This document shows positions 16,071 to 24,383 of a DNA stretch of 39,332 bases, in pieces (within the stretch, counting starts at the first letter, position 1; each line of letters opens with the position of its first letter). Source of the DNA: Hyphomicrobiales bacterium. Lineage in GTDB: Bacteria; Pseudomonadota; Alphaproteobacteria; Rhizobiales; Rhizobiaceae. A program made the position numbers and the translations under genes. The stretch covers positions 1 through 39,332 of the forward strand of contig JAJFHV010000022.1 of NCBI GenBank assembly GCA_021775415.1, read 5' to 3'. The notes under the pieces were generated by a model. It was not told the origin of the DNA and searched no databases. It worked only from the letters and a program-made list of their open reading frames with translations.

Positions 16071-16906
16071 GTTGCGCCCAGACATTTACAGATTACGCCT
16101 TGCGCTCGATCGGTATTGGCCAGCGACTACTGCCAAAATCAGACATAACCCTGTGCGAGCAGTTCGTGTTAATCGGCAGCGGAATGATCTGGAACATTTA
16201 TTTTGCTGTTCTGGCCATCGCCACCGGGTTCATGTTTGCCACCGCTTTGGCGCTTGCAAAGGCGAGTGACAACAAATTTTTAAATTACCCCGCAACAACA
16301 TTCATATTCATATTTCGCGGATCACCCCTGTTCATTCAATTTTTCCTCGCATATGAAACATTTGTCCTGCTGCCAAAGCTCGGGATAGACATCAATATGG
16401 GGATTGCAACAATCACTGCGGAGACCCGATGGCTAACCAAAGCCTGGCTTGGTGCACTTGTAGTCTTGTTTTTCAACACATCAGCTTATAGTGCCGAAAT
16501 CTTTTATGGCGCCTATAATTCAGTTCCAAAAGGAGCAGTGGAAGCTGCAGAAGCCTATGGAATGCGGGGCTTCACACGATTTAGGCGGATCATCTGGCCG
16601 ACGATGCTTCGGCTGGCCTGGCCTTCATACACCAACGAGGCAATTTTCATGTTCCATGCCACTACTCTGGTGTTCGTTTCCAGTTTTCCAGCCTGGCGCC
16701 AAAAAGGAGATGCGCTCTATTACGCAACCTATTTTGCGGAAATGACCTTCAATCCGTTCATACCCTATCCAATTGCCGCCGCATATTTCATAGGCTTCAC
16801 CATTCTGCTCATCCTGGCGTTTTCGTTGGTGAACCAGCGGCTAAACCGCCACATTGATCCCAAAGAGCGCAAAAAAATTCGCTACCGCCCACAGATCATC
16901 AGGTAG
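16067..16906 (+). CDS. Polar amino-acid ABC importer permease 2 (HisM/OccM type)
   Basis: Inner-membrane permease of 279 residues that pairs with the preceding one. It carries 'FIFRGSPLFIQFFLAY' (the RGxPxxxQ signature) and the docking loop 'EIFYGAYNSVPKGAVEAAEAYGMRGFTRFRRIIWP'. Five to six membrane helices are visible. The N-terminal 40 residues (QTFTDYALRSIGIGQRLLPK) are an extension that includes polar sequence. It overlaps the upstream permease (ATGA) and closes the operon; a GC-rich hairpin lies in the gap to the convergent TRAP genes. Confidence 0.9.
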   Translation: MSCAQTFTDYALRSIGIGQRLLPKSDITLCEQFVLIGSGMIWNIYFAVLAIATGFMFATALALAKASDNKFLNYPATTFIFIFRGSPLFIQFFLAYETFVLLPKLGIDINMGIATITAETRWLTKAWLGALVVLFFNTSAYSAEIFYGAYNSVPKGAVEAAEAYGMRGFTRFRRIIWPTMLRLAWPSYTNEAIFMFHATTLVFVSSFPAWRQKGDALYYATYFAEMTFNPFIPYPIAAAYFIGFTILLILAFSLVNQRLNRHIDPKERKKIRYRPQIIR

Positions 16907-16914
16907 GTTAGACA

Positions 16915-16945
16915 TGATGCCCCCGGAGCCAATCCAGGGGCATCA
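16915..16945. terminator. Hairpin between convergent ABC and TRAP operons
   Basis: TGATGCCCC (16915-16923) pairs with GGGGCATCA (16937-16945), a nine-base perfect stem with a 13-base loop. It fills the 46-base gap between the stop codons of the last ABC permease and the TRAP binding-protein gene, so it could serve both directions. T tracts are poor on both sides (TCTTCATT on plus). Confidence 0.6.
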
Positions 16946-16952
16946 ATCTTCA

Positions 16953-17987
16953 TTAGCCGTAACGGTATGGACGGCCAGCTTTCACCATGTCGGCGTTGTA
17001 CTGTTTGAAGATATCGACAACGCGGCGTTTGGTGTCCGACTCTGCAGCAATCTCTTCCCAGAATACCTGTGCAGCATCCTCGACTGTTTTCCATTCTTCA
17101 TCCGGAATGGATGTCAGTTCCATCTTGGGTCCGTTGACGCGAAGTGCTGCTTCACCGCCCCAATACCACCACTGGCGATAGTAGTGTGACTGATCACAAC
17201 AGACGCGGAACAGAGTTTGCAGATCTTCAGGCAATTCGTTCCAGCGATCCATATTGGCAAAGAACGACCCCGCCCACGCACCAGAGATATTGTTGGTCAG
17301 GAAGTAGTTCGTCACATCAGCCCAGCCAACCGTGTAATCTTCAGTGATGCCCGACCAGGCAATGCCATCAAGCTCGCCGGTTTGAACCGCAACCTCGATG
17401 TCTTCCCAGGGAAGGGTTACAGGTACCACCCCGAATTGAGTCAGGAAACGACCCGCGGTTGGGAAGGTGAACACACGCTTGCCCTCAAGGTCAGCGAGGC
17501 TTCGGATTGGGTCTTTGGTTGCAAAGTGGCATGGATCCCATGAACCGGCAGAAATGTGCTTTACGCCGACTTTGGAATACTCTTCCTCCCAAATTTCGTT
17601 GAGGCCATACTGGTTAAACAATACAGGCACATCCAGCGAGTAGCGTGATCCGAACGGGAAGTAGCCACCAAACACCGTGACTTCAGTAGGTGACGCCATT
17701 GAGTCATCGTCCGACTGAACCGCATCAATGGTGCCCTTCTGCATCGCCCGGAACAATTCACCGGTTGGCACCAACTGGTCGCCAAAGAACAGTTCAATCT
17801 GCATCCGGTCACCAGCGATCTTGTTAAACATCTCAATCGCAGGCGTGATGACGTGAGCCGCCAATGAAGCACCGGCATAAGTTTGCATGCGCCATTTGAT
17901 TGTTGACTGGGCAATCGCCGGCGTGGCAAGCGCCACGGCTGGGGCTGCGATTGCAGCACCTTTGATAAACTTACGTCTTGTGGTCAT
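16953..17987 (-). CDS. TRAP transporter solute-binding protein (DctP family)
   Basis: Periplasmic receptor of 344 residues for a TRAP importer, which moves organic acids with a sodium or proton gradient. The N terminus is a Tat signal (TTRRKFIKGAA...AIAQS), suggesting folded export. The DctP fold shows in 'WRMQTYAGASLAAHVI', 'FGDQLVPTGELFRAMQKGTIDAVQ', the carboxylate-binding Arg region 'FTFPTAGRFLTQFG', and 'GELDGIAWSG'. It resembles the TakP-like 2-oxoacid group more than C4-dicarboxylate DctP, but the ligand is not certain. A strong AAGGAGAAG precedes the ATG. It lies 60 bases after dctM in the dctQ-dctM-dctP order. Confidence 0.92.
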   Translation of the reverse strand: MTTRRKFIKGAAIAAPAVALATPAIAQSTIKWRMQTYAGASLAAHVITPAIEMFNKIAGDRMQIELFFGDQLVPTGELFRAMQKGTIDAVQSDDDSMASPTEVTVFGGYFPFGSRYSLDVPVLFNQYGLNEIWEEEYSKVGVKHISAGSWDPCHFATKDPIRSLADLEGKRVFTFPTAGRFLTQFGVVPVTLPWEDIEVAVQTGELDGIAWSGITEDYTVGWADVTNYFLTNNISGAWAGSFFANMDRWNELPEDLQTLFRVCCDQSHYYRQWWYWGGEAALRVNGPKMELTSIPDEEWKTVEDAAQVFWEEIAAESDTKRRVVDIFKQYNADMVKAGRPYRYG

Positions 17988-18047
17988 AACACTTCTCCTT
18001 GCTGTTATTTTTCTTGTTTTACTGCTCGCTCCTTCTCGGAGTTCTCC

Positions 18048-19370
18048 TTATTTTCCGTAAACATAGTCAGGCAACCAAAGCGCGATCTGTGGAAACACCA
18101 TGATCAATATCAGGGCCAGCAACATTACGCAGACGAATGGAAAGATCGACCCATAAATGTCCCGCAGGGTGATTTCAGGCGGCGCCATCGCCCGCATCAA
18201 AAACAGATTGTAACCAAATGGCGGCGTCATGTAGGCAATCTGGGTGGTGATTGTATAAAGCACCCCATACCAGATGAGATCAAATCCCAGCGCACCGACC
18301 AACGGTACGTATAGCGGTGCAACAATCACCAGCATCGCTGTGTCATCGAGGAAAGTGCCCATCAGCAGAAACGACATCTGCATCAAAACCAGGATGACCC
18401 ACGGCGATAATCCCAACTGGTCGGTAAACAGATTATCAATAGCGCGGACCGCTCCAAGCCCGTCGAAAACTGCACCGAAACCAAGCGCAGCCAGAATGAT
18501 CCACATGAACATGCATGAGATAGCCAGGGTTTGGCGTACAGAAACCTCGAATACCAGTTTTGTCATGCGTCCCTTGAGAAGGGCAGCAACAAATGCAGTC
18601 ATCGCCCCAATTGCGGAACTCTCAACCAGGCTAGTCCAGCCGTTCACAAACGGCACCATCATGGTAGCAAAAATAGCAATTGGCAGAACACCAGCACGCA
18701 AAAGTCGTAGTTTTTCACTGAGCGGTACGTCACGTTCTTCTTTTGGTAAGGCTGGTCCAAGCTCCGGCTGAATGCGGCAGCGAATATAGATGTATATGAT
18801 AAACAGCGCAGCCATCATCAAACCCGGTAAAACGCCTGCAAGCCACAATTGCCCCACTGGTTGGCGTGCAATCATTGCGTAGAGAACCAGCACAACGGAT
18901 GGTGGCACTAAAATACCAAGCGAAGATCCTGCCTGGATCACGCCAGTTACCATGCGTTTGTCATATCCCCGACGCAGCAGCTCCGGCAAAGCAATGGTCG
19001 CACCAATTGCCATCCCGGCAACCGAGAGGCCATTCATTGCTGAAACCAATACCATCAGCCCAATGGTTCCGATTGCCAGCCCACCATTAATCGGCCCCAT
19101 CCAGACGTGGAACATTTTGTAGAGATCATCGGCAATTTTCGATTCCGACAGTATGTAACCCATGAAGATGAACATCGGCAGCGTCAAAAGCGGATACCAT
19201 TTCATCAACTTCATCGCCGAGGAAAATGGGATGTCAGATCCGCCGGTTCCCCAAAGTGAAAGGGCAGCAATGGCAGCAATCGCTCCAATGGCACCAAACA
19301 CTCGTTGGCCAGTCATCAGCATCAGCATCATTGCCGCAAACATGAAAATAGCGATCATTTCCTGGGACAT
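18048..19370 (-). CDS. TRAP transporter large permease (DctM family)
   Basis: Inner-membrane protein of 440 residues with about twelve hydrophobic helices; the main translocating subunit of the TRAP importer. Family hallmarks include 'PLLTLPMFIFMGYILSES', 'SAMNGLSVAGMAIGATIALPELLRRGYDKRMVTGVIQAGSSLGILVPPSVVLVLYA' and 'LGFDLIWYGVLYTITTQIAYMTPPFGYNLFLM'. The ATG at 19370 (MSQEMIAIF) is preferred to an upstream in-frame ATG, because its first base is shared with the dctQ stop (TAATG), the usual coupling for these pairs. It works with DctQ and the binding protein encoded on either side. Confidence 0.93.
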   Translation of the reverse strand: MSQEMIAIFMFAAMMLMLMTGQRVFGAIGAIAAIAALSLWGTGGSDIPFSSAMKLMKWYPLLTLPMFIFMGYILSESKIADDLYKMFHVWMGPINGGLAIGTIGLMVLVSAMNGLSVAGMAIGATIALPELLRRGYDKRMVTGVIQAGSSLGILVPPSVVLVLYAMIARQPVGQLWLAGVLPGLMMAALFIIYIYIRCRIQPELGPALPKEERDVPLSEKLRLLRAGVLPIAIFATMMVPFVNGWTSLVESSAIGAMTAFVAALLKGRMTKLVFEVSVRQTLAISCMFMWIILAALGFGAVFDGLGAVRAIDNLFTDQLGLSPWVILVLMQMSFLLMGTFLDDTAMLVIVAPLYVPLVGALGFDLIWYGVLYTITTQIAYMTPPFGYNLFLMRAMAPPEITLRDIYGSIFPFVCVMLLALILIMVFPQIALWLPDYVYGK

Positions 19371-19939
19371 TAAATTTCCATCCCGCGAATTTTCGCAATG
19401 TCTTTGATCAATTCTGAAATTGCCTGCAGCAACATCAGGAAAATTCCAAAACACATGAGAACCTTGATTGGCCACAGATACGGGCGCCAGGCTGTTGAAC
19501 TGCGTTCCAGTCTTCCAATTTCTTCAGAGCCCGTAAGAAGGCCAGTGAAAAAGCTGAAAGGCTCGTCCGAATAGTGGCCAAATGAATACGCGGTTGAGGC
19601 AAACGCCCCATAAAGCAGCACACCCAGATAAAAAAGCAGGAACAATACAGTAAACGCATCAACCTGCGCTTTGCGGCGATCACTCCATTCGCCATAGAAC
19701 AAATCCATGCGAACATTGGAGCCGAGTTGGATCGAATACGGTCCACCCAGTATGTAGTAGGCAACCATTAGAAACTGCGCGATTTCAAGAGTCCAAAGCG
19801 ATGGCAGAAAAAATGTCTTGGAAATCGATGACCACAGCAAGACCCCGATCATCACAAAGATCATATACATGGCCAACCGTCCGATGGACCGGTTGAATTT
19901 TTCTACATAGCGTACATAAGCTTTGACTGCGTTGGGCAT
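19370..19939 (-). CDS. TRAP transporter small permease (DctQ family)
   Basis: Small inner-membrane subunit of 189 residues with four helices; it stabilises DctM and helps receptor docking. 'LPSLWTLEIAQFLMVAYYILGGPYSIQLGSNVRMDLFYGEWSDRRKAQVDAFTVLFLLFYLGVLLYGAF' has the DctQ pattern. It is the first TRAP gene. A GGAGG lies about 25 bases before the ATG, too far to be ideal, and no better start is visible. The preceding adenine-deaminase gene is followed by an intrinsic terminator, so dctQMP probably has its own promoter in the 49 bases between terminator and start. Confidence 0.9.
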   Translation of the reverse strand: MPNAVKAYVRYVEKFNRSIGRLAMYMIFVMIGVLLWSSISKTFFLPSLWTLEIAQFLMVAYYILGGPYSIQLGSNVRMDLFYGEWSDRRKAQVDAFTVLFLLFYLGVLLYGAFASTAYSFGHYSDEPFSFFTGLLTGSEEIGRLERSSTAWRPYLWPIKVLMCFGIFLMLLQAISELIKDIAKIRGMEI

Positions 19940-19988
19940 CTACCAATTTCTGATAACGGCGGAGCCTCCTAGAGTGCTAATTCTTCAT

Positions 19989-20012
19989 AAAAAAGGCAAG
20001 CGGGCAGCTTGC
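19989..20012 (-). terminator. Rho-independent terminator after adenine deaminase
   Basis: On the minus strand GCAAGC/GCTTGC (arms 20007-20012 and 19996-20001) with a five-base loop is followed after one C by six T. It lies 18 bases beyond the deaminase stop and separates that unit from the TRAP genes. Confidence 0.75.
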
Positions 20013-20030
20013 TACTTCAGTCTAAGAACA

Positions 20031-21824
20031 TCACACAAAAAGCTCCACTTTCTCAAACCTCCTGACATCAACCAATCCAATGTCAGAAATTCTGAGCTCG
20101 GGAATAACAACGAGTGCCAAAAGCGAATGTTGCATATAGGCGTTATTGAGAGTGCACCCCATCTCAACCATTGCCTGAACCATTTGATCGGCCTTTGCTG
20201 CAACGAGCCCGGGCAGCTCGTCGGACATCAATCCGGCAATTGGTAAATTGACCAGAGCCAACTCCTTACCCTCATTGAATACCGCAACACCGCCTTGCAC
20301 TTCCCGCAACCGGTTTGCCGCCAGCGCCATGTCATTGTGATCCGTTCCAACGACAATCATGTGGTGACTGTCATGCGCAACCGTTGCTGCCACCGCACAA
20401 TTCTTGTTGTATCCAAATCCAGATACAAAGCAGTTGGTTACCGCTCCCGTGGCCCGGTGCCGCTCTACGATTGCAATCTGGCAAACATCTGCCTCCCGAT
20501 CCATTTGAACTTCGCCGTTCCGAACTGTCAACTCACGCTCCAGTGCTTTGGTGGGGGCCTGGTTTTCAACAACACCTATCACCCGCGCCACTACCTTGCT
20601 TGCTTCATACGGCGCCTCAATTTTGAAGTCTGCTGCCTCCAGATCGCCTTTCATATTGACTGTATTGCGTACGTGATCGGGATAGGTGAATTCAGGCATA
20701 GAAAGTTTGATGCCATCGTGATCAGAGGCAAGTTCACCGCGTGCATAAACCGCATCGATTTCAAGTTTTGGCAGGTCTGAAACAATCAGAAAGTCCGCCC
20801 GCCGTCCCGGTGTGATGGAACCAAGCTCACGCTCCATCCCGAAATGGCAGGCAGTATTTAAAGTTGCCATTTGAAGTGCGACAACCGGATCCAGCCCTTC
20901 ATCAATCGCATGCCGTACAACCCGGTTCATATGGCCATCATGAACCAATGTAGCGGAGTGACAATCATCAGTGCACAAAATGAAATTACGAGGATCAAGC
21001 CCGCGTTTAGTGACTGCCGTAATCTGGCTTGCCACATCATACCAGGCTGAGCCGAGACGCAGCATGGCCCTCATCCCCTGACGCACCCGTGCAATGGCGT
21101 CTTCTTCACGAGTTCCCTCATGATCATCGGCCGGGCCACCAGCCACATATGCATGAAACGGCGGCCCCAGATCAGGTGAAGCGTAATGGCCACCAACAGT
21201 TTTTCCCGCATCTTTAGTAGCGGCAATCTCACCCATCATCTTTGGGTCACCAGTTGCAACACCGGGGAAATTCATCACTTCCCCCAGCCCGACAATGTTG
21301 GGCCAGGTCATTGCATCGCGCACATCTTCCACCCCCAGTTCCGCACCGGCATTTTCCAGACCAGGAGCAGAAGGTACGCAGGACGGCATTTGGACGAATA
21401 CGTTAATCGGCAGACCAGCCGCCTCGTCATGCATCAACCGCACCCCCTCCATCCCAAGCACATTGGCAATTTCATGCGGATCAATGAACATCGAGGTCGT
21501 ACCATGAGGAATTACAGCACGAGCAAATTGCGTTACCGTCAGCATCCCGCTTTCCACATGCATATGCGCATCACACAAACCGGGCACGAGATAACGGCCA
21601 CCGGCATCAATCACTTCCGTATCATCGCCAATCGTGTGCAATGCATCCTCGCCGCAATAGGCAAAGCGTCCTCCATAAACCGCAATCTCACTCTCAGGGA
21701 TGATCTCGCCGGAATGCACATTTACCCATTGGCAATTACGAACAACAAGCGCTGCCGGTTTTCGGCCAACAGCAACATCCACCAGCTCAGGAGCCATTTC
21801 AGCCCAGCTTTTGAGTGTACTCAT
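20031..21824 (-). CDS. ade: Adenine deaminase
   Basis: Amidohydrolase-family enzyme of 597 residues that converts adenine to hypoxanthine and ammonia in the cytosol, for purine salvage or use as nitrogen source. The metal-binding 'DAHMHVESGM', the substrate block 'VIPHGTTSMFIDPHEIANVLG', 'MPSCVPSAPGLENAGAEL' and 'CTDDCHSATLVHDGHM' are the standard Ade sequence, and the C-terminal domain 'VGTDHNDMALAANRLREVQGG' is complete. The start at MSTLKSWAE is supported by AGGAGTT eight bases upstream and by the ATGA overlap with the acylase gene before it, so it is translationally coupled to that hydrolase. It is followed by a terminator. Confidence 0.93.
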   Translation of the reverse strand: MSTLKSWAEMAPELVDVAVGRKPAALVVRNCQWVNVHSGEIIPESEIAVYGGRFAYCGEDALHTIGDDTEVIDAGGRYLVPGLCDAHMHVESGMLTVTQFARAVIPHGTTSMFIDPHEIANVLGMEGVRLMHDEAAGLPINVFVQMPSCVPSAPGLENAGAELGVEDVRDAMTWPNIVGLGEVMNFPGVATGDPKMMGEIAATKDAGKTVGGHYASPDLGPPFHAYVAGGPADDHEGTREEDAIARVRQGMRAMLRLGSAWYDVASQITAVTKRGLDPRNFILCTDDCHSATLVHDGHMNRVVRHAIDEGLDPVVALQMATLNTACHFGMERELGSITPGRRADFLIVSDLPKLEIDAVYARGELASDHDGIKLSMPEFTYPDHVRNTVNMKGDLEAADFKIEAPYEASKVVARVIGVVENQAPTKALERELTVRNGEVQMDREADVCQIAIVERHRATGAVTNCFVSGFGYNKNCAVAATVAHDSHHMIVVGTDHNDMALAANRLREVQGGVAVFNEGKELALVNLPIAGLMSDELPGLVAAKADQMVQAMVEMGCTLNNAYMQHSLLALVVIPELRISDIGLVDVRRFEKVELFV

Positions 21825-24313
21825 TGTGCTTGCAACTCCTTTGAGATCATCGGCTTGAACACCCAAATACCTGCCGCCTGGTTTTCATACTCGTTTTTCT
21901 TCGTGGTCATTGTAATAAATTCATTGCGTGCCCAACGCTCAGAGAAGTTCCGATAAAACCGGGACAAGAAATGTCCGCTTTGCCCCGTCGACTGGATAAA
22001 AATCGAACTATCCATATTGTCCAGATCATAAATCGCCCGGTAGGCAGAGGCAGAGCGACTGTGATAGGGCTGCGCCTTGCTAAAATCCGTCTGTCCACGC
22101 ATCAACGTATATGGCCCGCCGGCGCTTGGCACTTCTATACTGAACAACGAGGCGAGTACCCCAATTCTCGCAAAGGGACGATGTTCGCCATAGGCGATAT
22201 GCGCAGCACCATATCGCCACTTCTGCCAATCGTTTCCGTGCAACTCGGTAAGTTCGTTGATAGCCTCATCCAGCGCATCGCGCAAAATCTCGCTGCAATC
22301 TTCATCAGCGGTGGTTCTAAATCTGTCACACCAATTTCGAACACCGGAAGTTTCGAGTAATCTCAATAAAACTGTCACCTTACCCTTTTCGAAATATTCA
22401 TAAAACTCACCAAGCTCATCCGCCAGAATTGCCCTATGCAAATGCCTGAACCAGGCCAGCATGATCAACGGCTCTGGCCTGTCTGCGTCCATGCGACCAT
22501 CCCAAGCCTGCAGGGCCGCGAGCAATTCATCGCCCGATCCACCGCTGGTTGTCATTGTTTGAAACGCAATATTCCTCAACCGGATCATCGCATCAGAATA
22601 TGTGTCAGCCATGATTTCGCGTGAGGCAGCAACATTGTGTTTTTGGTCTGCCTCGATCACCAACTGCTCTACCCGGTCCTGACGAAAGTGCTCAGCCCAG
22701 TCATGGGTGATATGACGGGAATAGTCATCGGGTAGAAAGTTCGCATTTGCTGTTGCAAGCGCGCCACTGGAAGGGTTCGTGATCTGCGGCAATTCGTCAA
22801 ACGGAATATATCCCTGCCACTCATACACCGGCTCCCATCCAAGTACTGGTGCCCTGCCATGCACCAGATTGTCTTGATGCCTTACCGGCGCACGACCCGG
22901 CGCCACCAGGGCGATATTACCATCCACATCACCAACAACCATCGACTGCATTGGTGAAACAATTGCACGGGCTGCTTCAACAAAATCACCGGTCGATTTT
23001 GATAACGAAATGTCAATTGCCGCATCCAGTGTCGTATCATCAGGCGTAAGGGCAGCCCATTTTAACGCCGCTACATGATCATCGGGAAGTATCCGCTTGA
23101 GGTTGCGATAACTATCAGGAAGCACCGGTCCATGACGCGTTTCGCGCCGGGTGAATACATAAGGTTCTTCTCCAGAAACCTGTATGGTTTCCTCACTTTC
23201 CAAAAATCTTCTCCAGCCAAATTCTGTGCGATATACCTCGGGATTGTCCGGATTGATTTGTTCCACATACAAGTCCTGCGCATCCAGGCCCGTCGTTGTA
23301 AGTCCCCATGCGAGCCGGTCATTTCGACCTGCAAGAATGAGCGGCGTACCGGGCAGGCTTGCGCCAATAACATGGCGTTGCTCCCCATCATGTTGAAAAG
23401 AAACATGCGCCAGGTAAAATACCGAAGGAGCCGTTAGACCAAGGTGCGGATCATTTGCAAGGATCGGCTTTCCGCTGATGGTTCTTGCCCCGGAAATTAC
23501 CCAATTGTTTGAAGCGCTTTGCCCTGTCGGCCACATGAATGCTTTTTCAAGCCTGTCTTCAGTTCGTTCAAAAACCTCAATTTTGGCAGATTGTTTTCCC
23601 GAAATACTAAACCCATACAGTTCTCGCAGATCGGGCAGAGGCGGCGGGTTTTCCTTCGGCCCATAAGGTACAACATCCTCAATCTCTCTTGGGGTGAAAC
23701 CACGGGCGGCAAGTGCAAGCCGCTGAATTTCATATCCAATGTTTTGATCGAGTGTTAGCGCCATAACTTTGACAACAAGCCCGCCCTGCCATGCCTCCCA
23801 GGGTTCCGGCGTATGTTCCACTATTGAAAACTCTGGCGGCAAGCTCGACTCAAATGCCCGGGTCTTGCGCCTCATATAGGAATTCACACCAGCAACGTAG
23901 GCTTCGAGAATTGCCCTGGTTTCAGGTCTGAGATTATCGAAGGACTGCTTTGCGCTTTCTGTCATATTGAGAGTTCGCAGAAAAACATCGCTTTCAAGTG
24001 TCGCTGACCCGAACATCTCGGACAAGCGTCCCTGCCCAGCCATTCGCTGAACTTCCATTTGCCAAAGCCGATCACGGGCATGGACAATTCCCATCACTCT
24101 TGCAGCAGCCATTTGTGACTGTGCTTCGATGTGGGGAATGCCTTCTTGATCGAATACAACACGAACCTCTTCTTCAAGGCCGTCAATCTCTGAAAACCCG
24201 CTTTCAGCAGGAATCGAGCGAAGTAGGATCATGTAAATAATTGCTGCAACCACCAAGCCAAGCAGGCTCAACAACAAGGTGCCGCACAACAACCATTTGA
24301 TAATTCGAACCAT
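21821..24313 (-). CDS. Membrane-anchored penicillin acylase family (S45) hydrolase
   Basis: An 830-residue Ntn-hydrolase precursor. One N-terminal membrane helix (about 9-31) is followed by the alpha-chain start 'VRVVFDQEGIPHIEAQS', the self-cleavage point before Ser268 in 'QSASNNWVISG' (the N-terminal nucleophile of the beta chain), the 'ANDPHLGL' segment and the 'ATANANFLPDDY' region with the oxyanion Asn. All catalytic landmarks are present, so it should be active, probably periplasmic and tethered to the membrane. The family cleaves amides such as penicillins, acyl-homoserine lactones and other N-acyl compounds; the substrate cannot be read here. The ATG at 24313 follows AAAGG nine bases upstream; a further ATG at 24403 would run through the divergent promoter region and is unlikely. 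Its stop overlaps the start of ade. Confidence 0.9.
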   Translation of the reverse strand: MVRIIKWLLCGTLLLSLLGLVVAAIIYMILLRSIPAESGFSEIDGLEEEVRVVFDQEGIPHIEAQSQMAAARVMGIVHARDRLWQMEVQRMAGQGRLSEMFGSATLESDVFLRTLNMTESAKQSFDNLRPETRAILEAYVAGVNSYMRRKTRAFESSLPPEFSIVEHTPEPWEAWQGGLVVKVMALTLDQNIGYEIQRLALAARGFTPREIEDVVPYGPKENPPPLPDLRELYGFSISGKQSAKIEVFERTEDRLEKAFMWPTGQSASNNWVISGARTISGKPILANDPHLGLTAPSVFYLAHVSFQHDGEQRHVIGASLPGTPLILAGRNDRLAWGLTTTGLDAQDLYVEQINPDNPEVYRTEFGWRRFLESEETIQVSGEEPYVFTRRETRHGPVLPDSYRNLKRILPDDHVAALKWAALTPDDTTLDAAIDISLSKSTGDFVEAARAIVSPMQSMVVGDVDGNIALVAPGRAPVRHQDNLVHGRAPVLGWEPVYEWQGYIPFDELPQITNPSSGALATANANFLPDDYSRHITHDWAEHFRQDRVEQLVIEADQKHNVAASREIMADTYSDAMIRLRNIAFQTMTTSGGSGDELLAALQAWDGRMDADRPEPLIMLAWFRHLHRAILADELGEFYEYFEKGKVTVLLRLLETSGVRNWCDRFRTTADEDCSEILRDALDEAINELTELHGNDWQKWRYGAAHIAYGEHRPFARIGVLASLFSIEVPSAGGPYTLMRGQTDFSKAQPYHSRSASAYRAIYDLDNMDSSIFIQSTGQSGHFLSRFYRNFSERWARNEFITMTTKKNEYENQAAGIWVFKPMISKELQAQ

Positions 24314-24383
24314 TGTTGTATGCCTTTGTTTCCGCTTCAATATTGCAGGCGCAGACTGGTACTTTGACAGAAAGGTTTCATCA
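24314..24383. promoter_or_regulatory. Divergent promoter region, acylase-ade versus HIBADH-like gene
   Basis: Seventy bases separate the two chosen start codons, so promoters for both directions must lie here or extend into the coding ends. I see ribosome-binding sites for both genes but no confident -35/-10 pair or operator palindrome. Confidence 0.35.

Noticed and set aside
21971-21985. Fifteen bases (ATGTCCGCTTTGCCC) identical to half of the palindromic repeat at 1683
   Set aside because: It lies within the acylase coding region, lacks the second half of the palindrome, and a 15-base match by chance is not surprising in a window this size.
16953-24313. Single catabolic operon joining acylase, adenine deaminase and TRAP importer
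   Set aside because: An intrinsic terminator at 19989-20012 follows the deaminase gene, so the TRAP genes are more likely a separate unit, although read-through cannot be excluded.
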